Part shown: one piece after another, positions 12,672-24,090 of the stretch
Layout of the letters: each line of letters starts with the position of its first letter
Position numbering within the stretch: position 1 is the stretch's first letter
Source of the DNA: Neopestalotiopsis rosae
Taxonomy: Eukaryota; Ascomycota; Sordariomycetes; Amphisphaeriales; Sporocadaceae
Assembly (NCBI GenBank): GCA_023078685.1
Contig: JALGAS010000002.1
Span: forward strand, 6,820,001-6,884,000
Direction: 5' to 3'
Length of the DNA stretch: 64,000 nucleotides
Notes under the pieces: model-generated
Told to the model about the DNA's origin: nothing
What the model saw: only the letters and a program-made list of their open reading frames with translations
Databases searched by the model: none
Program-made: the position numbers and the translations under genes

Positions 12672-15600
12672 ATGGAGTTTACGGGGCCCGATGATCGGCC
12701 TAACAGGGGGAGAGCAAGACAACGGCAGGCCATCTATAGCCCCTCGCCAATCGCATCTACCCCGGTACATGCAAGGAAGAAGTCTGAGCAGTCCTTTCTC
12801 TCCCTTAGTGATTCTAGTACAGAGACTCTTCACGTATCCGAGTCTGATAGAGAGCTCCCGCCGAGTGGTGGTGATGCTGTCGCTACTCGCGAAGCAAGGA
12901 CGCCGAGGCCTTCGAGAAGTCAACGGAACATCTCGACGGAAAGGCTCCTGACCTCTGCCGCCCCGTATGCTGGGACCTCGGCGCGGAGGGTGTCTTTCTC
13001 GAGACCCTTCTCTCCAGATAGACCACCACCACCAACATCGCCGTCGATAGGAGGGACATCGAATGCAACGGTGACCACAGCGTCATCATGGCTCAAGCCT
13101 CCGCCCCCTTTAGTGGATCATCACCTATCGCGAGACTTTCGTCATCAAAACAGAGACACAACATTAGATATCATCGATGACTATCTGTCGCCACGGGATT
13201 CAGTCCGGCCAAAGACCAATTCGGTAGTATCTAGGCTGTCTGTCGAGTTCGCACCCGAGTCAGTGGGATTCTCTAGAGCTTTTCGCCCTGTAGAAGCGCC
13301 GCCAAGGATGCTTTCACAGAGAAGGAGGGTCCGCGACTTTCAGACTCCCTTGTCCCCAATCGAGTCTGATTCTGGAATGAGTGCCTCACCCACCACCCCC
13401 AGGACTCCCAAACCATTACCACCACTGCCGCCATCACCCCTTGTCCCATCGACGCCAGTCATCAAAGAGTCTCTTGTGGAAGACGAAGAAGAGACGTCGA
13501 AACCGGAGGATCAGCCCAAGGCCGTAGTGTCACCACACAATCTCAATGATACCAAGACACAAGAAGAATCCAAGGAAGTACCACAAGAGGTACCAAGCGA
13601 AGCGCCACAGGAAGAGTCGAGTGAAGTACCACAAGAGGAACCCAAGGATCCCGTCGCTGGCAGAGGCGGAAGAGGCCGGGGGAGGGGAAGAGGTAGAGGG
13701 AGGGGAGGAAGAGGTGGTCGAGGCGGCCGCGGTGGAGCTTTGGCCGCAGTTGCGCCAGCGCCTGAAACTGAGGGAGAGCCGGCTGTCGAAGCTGCCGGTG
13801 CCGCCGTCCCAGCACGAGGAGGTGGTATGAGAGGCAGAGGACTACGTGGTAGGGGGAGAGGCGGCAGAGCTGGGAGAGGCGGAAGGGGCGGCGCCCGGGG
13901 CGGCGCAATGATGACAAATGATGCACCTAATGAGCCAGAAGACTCAGCCGCCATGAATGAAAAGGACAAGGGTGAGGACAAGAAAGATGAACCTCAACCT
14001 GTCGGTGAACTCAAAGGGAAGAAACCAGGACAGATACCACCAGGGCCCATGAACGACCCCGCCAAGAGGAAAAAGATGAAGAAAGCCCAACAGGGACAAA
14101 CTTTTAAGGACTTTCTTGTAGGTCGCAGACTCATTTGTGCCACTTTCTCCTCAGAAAACTAACAGCGCGCAGAGGATCTTTGCTTATACCACCAAGCGCG
14201 ATCGCTTTTTCATCTCTGTGGCCGTCATTGGCGCAATTGGAGCTGGGTTGACGTATCCGGCACAAACCATTGTCTTTGGAAACATGATTGGCGAACTCAC
14301 CTCGAGCAACTATGCTGGACAAACAGCGGACGAAGTCACAGCGTACATGACTCATGTTATTCATCAAAGCGTGTAAGTAGGAATATTGATGATTATTCAT
14401 GGTATGATACTGACGATACCAGGTTGTACATGGTGTACATCTTTGCCGTTAGGCTTACTTGTGGATACATTTCAACGGTGAGTATTTCTCTTGATCTTCA
14501 AAAAGTTCAATGGTCTGACTTGTGTTATCTAGCTTGGGTTCAATGTGATGAGCATAAGGGTCGCCTCGACATTGCGACTGGCCTACTTGAAAGCCCTCTT
14601 ATCTCAGCGTGTGTCTCTGTTGGACACACAGCCACCAGGTTCATTGGCGGCAATCATTACGAGCACGGCAAACACGATGCAAAACGGCATATCTGAGAAA
14701 TTCGCAATGCTCATTCAGAGTATTTCTCTGATCATCGCCGCTTTGATCAACGCTTATTATCACAGCTGGAAGCTTGCCCTGATCACAAGTAGCGGTCTGC
14801 TTCTGATTATCCTCTGCTATTGCGTCACTACGCCATTCGTGGTCAAAAATCAGAAGAAGGTTGAGCAAATGAACATCAAGGCTTCGGGGGTAGCCAGCGA
14901 AACTTTCAGCGCTATGAAAATGATCGCCGCCTGCGGTGCGGAGACGAAAATGATCAAAAAGTACGACGAATGGGTATCCAAATCACGGGCAATTGGCCTG
15001 AAGATGTCAAAGATTGCTGCTGTTCAAAAAGCTACCAGTATGTGTGGTTTTATACTCTGAGCTGACTGAATATCCCGTTGACACTTGACAGTTTTCTTCA
15101 GCGTCATTGGCACTTTTGCCATTTCGTGTTGGTACGCAGCGAAGATGATTATCAACGGAGAAATTCCAAACAATAGCGTACTGATCATGTAAGTTGTAAT
15201 GGTTGACTGGGTGTTCCGACCAAGCTCACATTTTACAGCGTTCTCATGAGTATTCTGATGACAATCAACGCAATCGGAAACGTCGCACAACCCATCTCCG
15301 CTGCTTCACGAGCAGCACATTCAGCAAGAATTCTTTACAACGGCATTGATGCTCCCAAGCCCAAGCTGACGGGCAAGACAGCCCCGGAGGTCAGCGCTGC
15401 AGAAAGAATAGTGCTTTGGAACGTCAATTTCACCTATCCGTCTCGGCCAAAGCACAAGATCCTGGACCAGCTCAAATTGATTATTCCTGCAGGCAAGGTG
15501 ACGGCAATTGTCGGACCTTCTGGCTCGGGTAAAAGTACAATTGTGAATTTGATCATGCGTTGGTATGAGATGGATGGAGCTGCGACTGGCAACAAGCTCG

Positions 15601-18425
15601 TAAGTATTTCCTAATCTGGTAAATTTTCGCTGCGAGATGGCTGAACTTTGAAATATGATAGGTGCAATACTTCCGAAACGGCAATGTGCGATGTGGCGGC
15701 GTACCCCTGTACGAGATCGACATGAAGTGGTGGAGGTCACAAATTGGCCTAGTCCAGCAGGAACCCTTTCTTTTCAATGAGACCATTTTCAAAAATATCT
15801 CTCACGGATTGATTGGGACTGAATGGGAGGAAGCCGATGAGGAAAAGAAGAGAGAATTGGTGAAACAGGCCTGTACGGAAGCTTTTGCCGACGAGTTCAT
15901 CTCCCGGCTTCCCGAGGTAAGTGTGGGACCTCGGACTTGGTGCAATTGCATACTAATTATTGATCATAGGGCTATGACACACCAGTTGGAGAGGCTGGTG
16001 GCAAGTTGAGCGGTGGCCAGCGCCAGCGACTTGCTATTGCACGAGCCATTGTGAAACAGCCTAAGGTTCTGATTTTGGATGAGGCGACAAGTTCAATTGA
16101 CGTTCGTGGTGAGAAGGTGGTTCAAGCCGCGCTGGAAAAAGTATCCCAGGGCCGCACTACCATCATGATTGCCCACAGGCTCTCAACGGTGAAGAATGCA
16201 GACAAGATCATCGTCATGAGCAAGGGCAAAGTTGCTCAAGAGGGTACCCACCAACAGCTCATGGCCAGAAAGGATGGTCCTTATTGGCTTTTGACGCAAG
16301 CGCAGCAACTGACTATGAGCGAAGACAAACATGAATCTCACAGCGATACTGCAGACACTGCAGTCTCAGATGACGAGAAGCGTACTATGGACCTCATGGA
16401 GAAGAGTGAGGGAAAGAGAGACACTTACACGACCAAGAATGACGATGATGACCAAGAGGCACCCCTACCCAAACCCAAAGGCTTAATCAAATCTTTTGGT
16501 CCGTTGCTTGGAGAGCAGAAAAAGCACTGGATATGGTATTGTATCATGTTCTTTGGAGCTACCATGGCTGGAGGTAAGGACTCTCCCCAAAGCATCAATT
16601 GACAAATGTATTGACTTTAATTCCAATCTAGCCAGCGCGCCTCTACAGGCATATCTCTTTGCTGCGTTGCTTTCGTCGTTCAATCTCGGAGTATGGTATC
16701 TGACCGAGCTCACCAATTTTTGGTGTCTTATGTTCCTTATTCTTGCGGTTTGCGTCGGTTTTGGATACTTTGCGTTGGTGTTTGCTTCCACGCGCATCGC
16801 CTTTGTAAGTGATACAAGTCTGTCGATTAGAGATGGTTGCTAACCCAAAATAGATCATTACAACCTCTTACCAGCTTGAATACTTCAAGAATATGATCTT
16901 GAAGCCAGTGTCTTGGCATGACAAAGAAGAATCGAAAGAGGGCACTTTGACACAACGACTAGCAGCGGATTCCACTGCCCTCCAACAGCTGCTGGGCAAC
17001 AACATGGCATTTGTCACCATTGCTATCCTGAGTATCTCCGGTTGCATGGCTATCGCATTCTACTTTGGGTGGAAGTTGACGGCCGTCGCTCTGTCCTGTG
17101 CGATGCCTCTGGCCATTGCTGCTGGTTTCTTCCGCTCTCGTGTCGAGAAACAATTCCAGAAACTAAACACCAAGGTGTTTGCCGAGAGTGCACGGTTCGC
17201 CACTGAGGCGATGGGCGCCATTCGTACTGTCACTGCTCTCACTCTGGAAGACACCATCAGTCAAAACTATGACAAGATGCTGACAGAGCATCTTCATATG
17301 GCGTATAAGAAGGCCCGAGTTGCCACGCTTCTTTACTCGGCCAGTGAATCTGTGCCGTTACTCTGTATCGCTTTCATTCTTTGGTATGGAGGCGGACTCT
17401 TGGTCAGTGGAGAGTACATATCCTTCCAGTACCTGGTGGTGTACTTGGCCGTTGTGCAAGGTTCACAGGGCGTGGGCCAGTGGTTGAGTTTTGTGCCCAA
17501 TATTGGGCAGGCGAGAGTTGCAGCCAACCGCATTCAGGAAGTGCGAATCAGGGAGATTGATCCTGACAAGGGTCTCAGGCTTGACCATCCCGTGATCGAT
17601 TTTGACCACAAGGATGAAGATGTTACTGGACCAAAGGTCGAGCTGCAGGACATCTGGTTCAAATATCCGACGCGAGATATGCCAGTTCTTTGCGGATTGG
17701 ACATGACAATCGAAAGCGGCCAGTTTGCTGCCATTGTTGGCCCATCTGGTGAGTTACACTATTTCTCTTGAAAGCAAAACTTGATTTTTACTAACAGTGG
17801 AACAGGCTGTGGCAAAACCAGTATCATCTCAATCCTCGAACGATTTTACAGTATCAAATCGGGAAGCGTTCTGATGGACGGTGTTGACATTGAGGACCTC
17901 AACATCCAAGACTATCGCAGAACCATGTCGCTTGTGGCACAAGATCCATTTATGTTTCAGGGCACCATTCGCGAAAATATTCTCTTTGGAGTCGACACGG
18001 ACAAGATCTGCTGTGACCACGAGCTTCACCGAGCGTGTCGTGACGCCGAGATTCACGACTTTATCATGTCCTTACCGGAAGGATACAACACCAGGGTCGG
18101 ATTCAAGGGAATATTGCTGTCTGGTGGTCAGAAGCAACGCATGTCTATTGCAAGGGCATTGATTAGAAATCCACGCCTGCTTCTTCTTGATGAGGCGACT
18201 TCTGCTCTCGATTCTGAGACGGAACAGCTAGTACAGGGCGTGTTTGAGCGGACAAAGAAGTCCCGCACCATGGTGGTCGTCGCGCATAGGCTGGCGACGA
18301 TCCAAAATGCCGACGTTATTTTCGTCTTGGGAGAAGGAAACGTGGTGGAAAAGGGAACGCATGCGCAGCTATTGGCTCAGAAGGGCATTTATTGGAGCAT
18401 GTGTCAGGCGCAATCTCTGGAGTAA
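12672..18425 (+). CDS. ABCB-type full ABC transporter with long proline-rich/RGG N-terminal extension
   Basis: Plasma-membrane or vacuolar efflux pump of the multidrug-resistance type. Model: join(12672..14117, 14155..14372, 14423..14477, 14533..15037, 15092..15188, 15239..15599, 15662..15916, 15970..16573, 16632..16804, 16854..17748, 17806..18425), 1,742 residues. Residues 1-482 are disordered: Ser/Pro-rich, then an acidic PQE repeat, then a Gly/Arg block (about 330-415) of RGG and GRGRG repeats. The remaining 1,260 residues are a normal TMD-NBD-TMD-NBD transporter: Walker [10 protein letters not shown], signature LSGGQRQR and Walker [12 protein letters not shown] in NBD1; [17 protein letters not shown] and [11 protein letters not shown] in NBD2. 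The first transporter exon has no ATG before about 14283, which lies after the first membrane span, so an upstream exon is required. The joining intron is only 37 nt, which leaves that one junction uncertain; the others are ordinary. It may export the product of the PKS cluster. Confidence 0.85.
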
Positions 18426-18712
18426 ACCGGTTACTTTAGACGGAAGGGGCCGTCCATTTCGACACATACGTCGATTTCTTTGCCTTTGTATTAAGAAGCC
18501 AGTGTACATCATAAATGCATTAGAGAATAGACTAATGAACTCAATCCATGAGGGGAAGCTTATATGGATTAAGAATCAAAACGATGGCCTGTCACTTTCA
18601 GTTCTTATTGTGTGTCCATGCTCAAATAAGCATAAACCCAACCTTGTTGATCACAGAATCAAGTTTGATTGAAATTGACTACTTTTAGAAGTAAGAAAGA
18701 TTGCGGCCACAT

Positions 18713-19372
18713 TTAAGCATTGCTCTCAGATCCAAGTGCATCATAAATATTCTTATCGTCAATCTTCTTCTCCCGCCCCGCGCCTCCGGTGCTGGCGGCG
18801 GGCATGCTGTCCATGGCCTCAAACTTTCTCTCTGCAAGGTACGCCGGGTCGGCCTCGGTACCGTACTGGGTGAAGCTGGCGTTTTCGCCAGTCAGATTAT
18901 TGTCCTCGTGCAGGTTCTTGCCGTGCGGACCACCGCCAGACATGCGATGGCGGCCACCGCTGCTTGTTTGGGTGGACTGGGACTTTTGCTGCTGAGACTG
19001 CTGTTGGGAACCCAATCCAAACGATGACTTTTGCTGGTGTTGCTCGGTGTGGTGGTGAGTGTCGGCGGTGATCTTGCCCGTGGTGTTGTCGCGCGCCTGT
19101 GTGGTGGTACTTCCGCTGCCGCTGCTGCTGATGCCGCCCTTTGCGCCCGAGGTGCGTTGACGGTTACCGCTGCCACCGCTGAAGCCACCTTCCTGTGGCC
19201 GGTTCGACGAGCTGAAATCCGATGAAGACATTTCGTTGGACGACTTGAAGGCAGCGGACTCGGCGGCCAGGGAGCCGGACTCTACGGAACCGACGCCCTC
19301 GTGGGTCGTGGGGGCCTTGCGGCCGAGGTCGACCTTTTGGCCGTGGCTGGGGTTCTTGTTGGATGGGGCCAT
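18713..19372 (-). CDS. Hydrophilic Ser/Gly/Gln-rich protein of unknown function
   Basis: Single-exon gene, 219 residues, starting at an ATG (19370-19372). The protein is strongly hydrophilic and probably disordered. It has no membrane span or signal peptide, a Ser/Gly-rich middle, a run of Gln-rich repeats (QQQSQQQKSQ) and a more structured-looking charged C-terminus ending NIYDALGSESNA. This composition recalls stress-induced hydrophilins of filamentous fungi, but I do not recognise a family. It ends about 290 bases from the convergent ABC transporter stop, so the two genes share a short 3' intergenic spacer. The sustained open frame and a C-terminus that looks conserved argue that it is real. 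Confidence 0.65.
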   Translation of the reverse strand: MAPSNKNPSHGQKVDLGRKAPTTHEGVGSVESGSLAAESAAFKSSNEMSSSDFSSSNRPQEGGFSGGSGNRQRTSGAKGGISSSGSGSTTTQARDNTTGKITADTHHHTEQHQQKSSFGLGSQQQSQQQKSQSTQTSSGGRHRMSGGGPHGKNLHEDNNLTGENASFTQYGTEADPAYLAERKFEAMDSMPAASTGGAGREKKIDDKNIYDALGSESNA

Positions 19373-20053
19373 GGTGGTTGATGTGTATAAGGTTTTGGTG
19401 TTGATAAGAGGTGGGGTGGATGGACTTATATGACCAAGGACAATACGAATGTTTTTGTTTTGGGTATTGTTGCAGATATAAAGTACTGTAAGATGAGAAA
19501 ATTGTGTTTCTTCAAATTAACCAGCTTCTCCTCATTGTGCTTCTCGTCCTTATATGAACGAGCTGTACCCCGCAAAGCTTGGGGAAGCTATAAGCTCGGA
19601 GACGAAGCTCTACGCCATGACATCATGGTCTCTACGCACGTCACAGTGCTGTCGCAAAGGCCCAGTGAAGTCATCAGGCAGCACTAGAGAGCTCTGTTGG
19701 CATGAAATTTGGTCTTTTTCCTTTGATATGCATGACAGAAGAGAAGAGTTGATGCGTTGCTGTTGCTCATTCGGATGCAAAGGAATCACTGGGTCCCGAA
19801 TTGTGGGTAGCATGTCCAACGGCTGTGCTATACTGCGCCGATCATGAGTAGCCGGAGCTTTCCTTCCAGCTGTTATGTGGGGAGCTGACCAGGGATCGGC
19901 CGCTCTTTCCGCGACCTTTGTACAGATTCGTAGATGCTAAACAAATTCTGATCAAGAGTCAGGCAGGATCTCTCCGTTTCTGTTCTTCGAGAGCCATGTA
20001 TTTGACCTCACGGCTATGGTTTCTAGTACGCATTGTACCGTACATTCCCATCC
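19373..20053. other. Intergenic region, no gene seen
   Basis: About 680 bases between the hydrophilic protein and the permease stop codon. It must include the promoter of the hydrophilic gene. No convincing open frame or RNA gene is seen. Confidence 0.45.
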
Positions 20054-21639
20054 CTAACATTGAAAAGGAGATGGTAGAGCCCCAGAGTCTGAAGCCACCT
20101 GCAAAGCCTTAATCGTTGCGTAAAGTCCTCCGACGCATATGAATGCTCCTGCGAGTATCGTCAGCACATTGATGACAAGCATGGCGGGCCTCTCTGCCCA
20201 CGCTCGCCATCCGCCATTGAAGTAATACATGTCGTGTACTGCAATGACAGATGTTAGCAACTGCGCTTCTTGAGAGATAAATTGACTTGGAGTAGCTCCC
20301 TAGAGGACTTTGTCCAGGTCTGCTGTTTCACGGCACCTTATCGGGAATTCTGTGCTCTGAGACAATCAACAAAGGAGACATTGGGTCACTCACGCCAAAA
20401 TCCGCCAGCCAAACCATAAGTATACCATGCTGCAAATAGAGAGGCGGCTATGCCTACGAGATAATTGAAGATGGGAATCCCAACCGCCAAGACAAAGGCT
20501 GCAACGTTGGCCAGCACGATCAAAAAGGTCCACACGCCCCAGCCTGTAATGGTGTGCGAGTGCATGTGCCGACTGCGTCTAAAGAGGCGGACGAATATCA
20601 GCTTTGCTGCTGTATGACTATACAGACTGCCGGCGATCAAAAAGTTGGGAATGGCCAGTCCGAAACTGATCTTGGACCACAGCGGACTGAGGCTCAGGAA
20701 ACTCGGGCTCGATACACCCGGACCGATATACCAATACGTAACAACGGCAAAGACAATGTAGAAGGAGGTGGCCACGATTTGGAGCGTCCACGCTGCCTTC
20801 ATTGCGTCACGAGGTTGCTTCATCTCGGATATCAGGATGAAGAACATAAAGTGTCCTGCATAAGCAAAGACTGGATTCGTGATGCTGATGAAGGCAGAGG
20901 TAAAGTCTGTCGCGACCGAAATGGCAACGTTTCCAGCGTCCACTGGAACGACGCCAGCCCCGACCATGCCGACAATTCCTGCCACAATGATGGACACGCC
21001 TCCGAGGACAGACAACCAGCCCAAGTTGCCCAAGGTCCGAGGGAAGCTGAGAATGGTCACGGCTGCAGTAAAGATGCCGGTAAAGGCGAGGGCACAGAGT
21101 TTATTGTCGGACAGCACGCTCAGGGCAAGCTGTCCGGCGAGCAGCTGGCTGCCCGTGGCAAACACGGCAAAGATGATGGTGCCGCCGCCCAGGATCTCTC
21201 GCCCCACCGGCCCAAAGATGATCATGCCGGCGTCGCCCATGTTGTGCACCTCTGGGTGACGGATCTTGAACTGGATTAAAGCCCAGGCAGTGTACGTGGC
21301 AAAGGCACCGAGAAAAAAGATGACGACAACGCCCGGAACGATGCCAACGGCGGCCAGACTGCTGGGCAGCGTCAGCATGCCGTTGGAGACGATCTCAGTA
21401 ATCATCATGACGGCGACGACGGGCCAGCTCAGCGTCTTGTACTTGATATCGTGGTCCCGCTCCTCGCCGAACACGTCGTCAATGTAGCCGGGCCCAGTGT
21501 ATCCACCGCCGCCGCGTCCCCCGTAGTACGGCTCCGTTCGCGACGGAGCCATGGCGGCGGACCTGGGCCTGGACTCGGCGTAATTGACATAATCGCCGTC
21601 CTCGCGGATCTCGCCCGTACGGTATGCCTCGTACCGCAT
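20054..21639 (-). CDS. Mtr-like neutral amino-acid permease (AAAP family)
   Basis: Membrane transporter that takes up amino acids, most like the Neurospora Mtr/neutral amino-acid permease group of the AAAP (Aa_trans) family. Model: complement(join(20054..20238, 20394..21639)), 476 residues, one 155-nt intron placed between GGFW and LHDMYY. About 100 hydrophilic residues (DGDYVNYAESRPRSAAM, then a Gly/Tyr-rich stretch) precede about eleven hydrophobic spans. The first span carries EIVSNGMLTLPSSLA, the usual opening of this family, and FAYAGHFMFF lies in the central spans. The long open frame can be extended upstream, but only through a TTG; the first ATG is at 21637-21639. The C-terminal exon supplies the final span and a short tail. 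Substrate specificity cannot be read from the sequence. Confidence 0.9.
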
Positions 21640-23445
21640 GACGGGCGGGCTGATGAGGGGCAAATCTGCTCTCAGCTTTTTGGGTAGCGGGCCGAGGCAG
21701 TGGGAAACCCTAATCAGCTGAGATGCTACTATGCACTGATGGCCAGGCCGTCACGCCCCGGATACCGAACCAGGTCAAGGCCGCCGACAAGCGAACGTGT
21801 CAATCAAAGCTTCTTTTTACGAGAAATAAAGATATGTGACAATGTACTTTGAAAACCTAAAGTCGCAGTTACTTTCCCCTTGCTACGGATCTGCCCATGC
21901 ACTCCCCGACTCGAAATGGCTGAGTGATAGAAAGAGGGGAGTGAAATGCGATGAGCCCCGCGCGGCGCTCCCATGTCTCGCAACCTGGAACCGACGGGGG
22001 AAACCACACAATTGTTCGAGGATCATTGTCCATGTTGCTTAATCTGCACCCCTGGCGATATGCACGGTGGACATTTATGCGGGGGGTTTTATCTCGTTGC
22101 CAGTGCAGTGCAAGCCTGCTGTAGTAGTTCCCATTGGAACGCATGGCAAGTTGTGTGCAAGCACTGCGAGGTATCACCGCATCACCACTCATCAAGATTG
22201 CAAGGCTGCCACGAGGAAGCCAGGGTGTTTTTTGCCTACCGTTTCGATAACGAATTCGCCAGCGGCAAGCCAGTAGCCAAGCAGCCATGGGGAGGTGTGG
22301 TCCTCTGAGTGAAACCTCTACGGGGGGTCACACGACTATGCCTATTGCAGACGGAGTCTTCCTTACTTCCTATTTAGGCAGGACCTATATGTCTTCACCA
22401 AATCAGCATCCCCATTGATACCATCATGTCAAGAATAGATAGACTATCCGAGTCAGAGGGGGCGAGAGGAACATCTTTCAAGTATGATGTAACCGGGTCC
22501 TCCCTCGTTGCCTCAGTCGGCTTGTGTCCATTGATTGCTACACTTTCACGTGTACTTTTGAGTGTTATGCGCGCTTACAGCGTCGTGTGCTTGGATGCAA
22601 CCCCCAATCCATTGAGATAAACTACCTTCCAAGATGCTAGATCCGCGCGCCGGCGGTAACCCATTTACTATGTATACAACTTTTCTGACCCACGGGTCTG
22701 TTCCCGGCCGAATGGTCCCATGTACCGGCCGGTGTCAATGAGAGCTGCCGAGCGGTTACTGGCCGTATCAAGTATGCTGTTCATAAATCCGACATCCTCT
22801 CATAGACGGCTATCGGTGGCAGGGGGAGATTGAAAGTCTCGTTACCAATTTGGTATGTCGTTGCGAAGGAAAATAAGCATTTGCCGAGTTGATGGCTACC
22901 TTATCTTGACGACGGTGATGGTACATGGGCCCCGAGTACCACACATAGCTAGGAAATGATGTCCAATCTTGTTTCTCTTACTGATGACGGTATATGAAAT
23001 TGGCTATAAGCCAATGTCAATCTGATCCGTGTACCTGGAAAATTGGGATCCATAGCGGATGTACTCGACTGCTGGGCTTGCTGCAGTTCAGCAACCTGGG
23101 CTTTACAGGTTGTCCGACTCGCTATTTCTTCACTTTTTGGGTAACATCATAAGTGTCAAAGCAAAGGGTGCGCAATCGCCGTGCCATTTGTCATTTCCTC
23201 TCGCGATGTCGGCGGCATTGGGCAATGTCCGCGAGAGTTGAGCTTGGTGAATATCGGGATTTGTACAGGTTATTGCAGCAAGTTGCCGATTACCACTAGC
23301 AAGCACCCGCCCCACATCTATAGGGCATTGGCAAAAATTTGATGCTAGCGGTAGTTGAATTCCAAAATTTATAGGCAGTGGCTATTCACGAACAAGAGGA
23401 TCAAATCATCAAAAAAAGGAATCGCAAAAGAATAACTTTGAAACC
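21640..23445. other. Intergenic region, no gene seen
   Basis: About 1.8 kb upstream of the permease. There is a short imperfect palindrome built on CCGGCC...GGCCGG near 22706-22733. Otherwise only short unsupported open frames are present. Confidence 0.45.
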
Positions 23446-23554
23446 AGGTCAGTCGGGGATTCGAACCCCGGTTACCGGAATGCTTCCGTGAAAGATCTCG
23501 AACACAAGATCAGAAATCAGAATCCGATGTGATAACCAACTACACTAACCGACC
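23446..23554 (-). tRNA. tRNA-Gln(CUG) with an intron
   Basis: A cloverleaf can be drawn on the minus strand. The acceptor stem GGTCGGT pairs with ACTGACC (one G-T). The D arm is AGTGTAGTTGGTTATCA. The anticodon stem TCGGA/TCCGG encloses a loop with anticodon CTG (23518-23520). A roughly 35-nt intron sits after the base 3' of the anticodon, the canonical position. The T arm is CGGGG-TTCGAAT-CCCCG. The A and B boxes are both present. T-runs follow on the minus strand (AAAA at 23426-23429 and A7 at 23411-23417 on the plus strand), as expected for Pol III termination. Exact intron ends are uncertain by a base or two. Confidence 0.9.
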
Positions 23555-24090
23555 GTGTGTTTCCTTGTTGTTGCAGGTTTTTCGTTGCTAACAGCATTTA
23601 TGTCTGTGGGCCTGATGGATATCCCGCTTTTGAGGCTCTACCGAAAATGATCAATGGGAATCGTTCGTCTGGTGGCCGATTGAGTCAGAATTTCAGATCG
23701 GTGATGCTTGTGAGTGGGTCAAAGGAGAGTCCATTTCCTCGGTTCTCGGACCGAGGAGGGGCCACCGAGTACTATGATACGAACCAGGGGGCGTAGGGCA
23801 GAAAGCACCTCTAGATCTTGCTGGAATTGCAAGTGCAAAGATGTTGTAAAGAGAAGATGGATGGCTATTGTATGATAAACAAAAAGGGGCCAGTCATGCT
23901 CGGTCTTCTAGTGTTATGTAGGTAGCGGACATATGGCAATCACAGCGGATGAGGGGCCAGCAGCCAGCGGGCATCGGAGGGGACACGCCAGGACGCTTAT
24001 CGCAAAAACTCCCCACAAAATTAGCATCCGACGGATCGATGGAGGGCCCGCTGAATCATGTCTATTCATCATGCACTTCAAGGGTCGAAA
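23555..24090. other. Intergenic region, no gene seen
   Basis: About 540 bases between the tRNA-Gln 5' end and the stop codon of the RS-rich protein. No supported gene is seen on either strand. Confidence 0.4.

Noticed and set aside
13511..13981. Pro-rich minus-strand frames opposite the RGG block
   Set aside because: They are reverse-complement artefacts of the Gly/Arg repeat.
14137..14376. Stand-alone start for the ABCB transporter at 14137
   Set aside because: The codon at 14137 is GTG, not ATG, and it lies inside the predicted intron.
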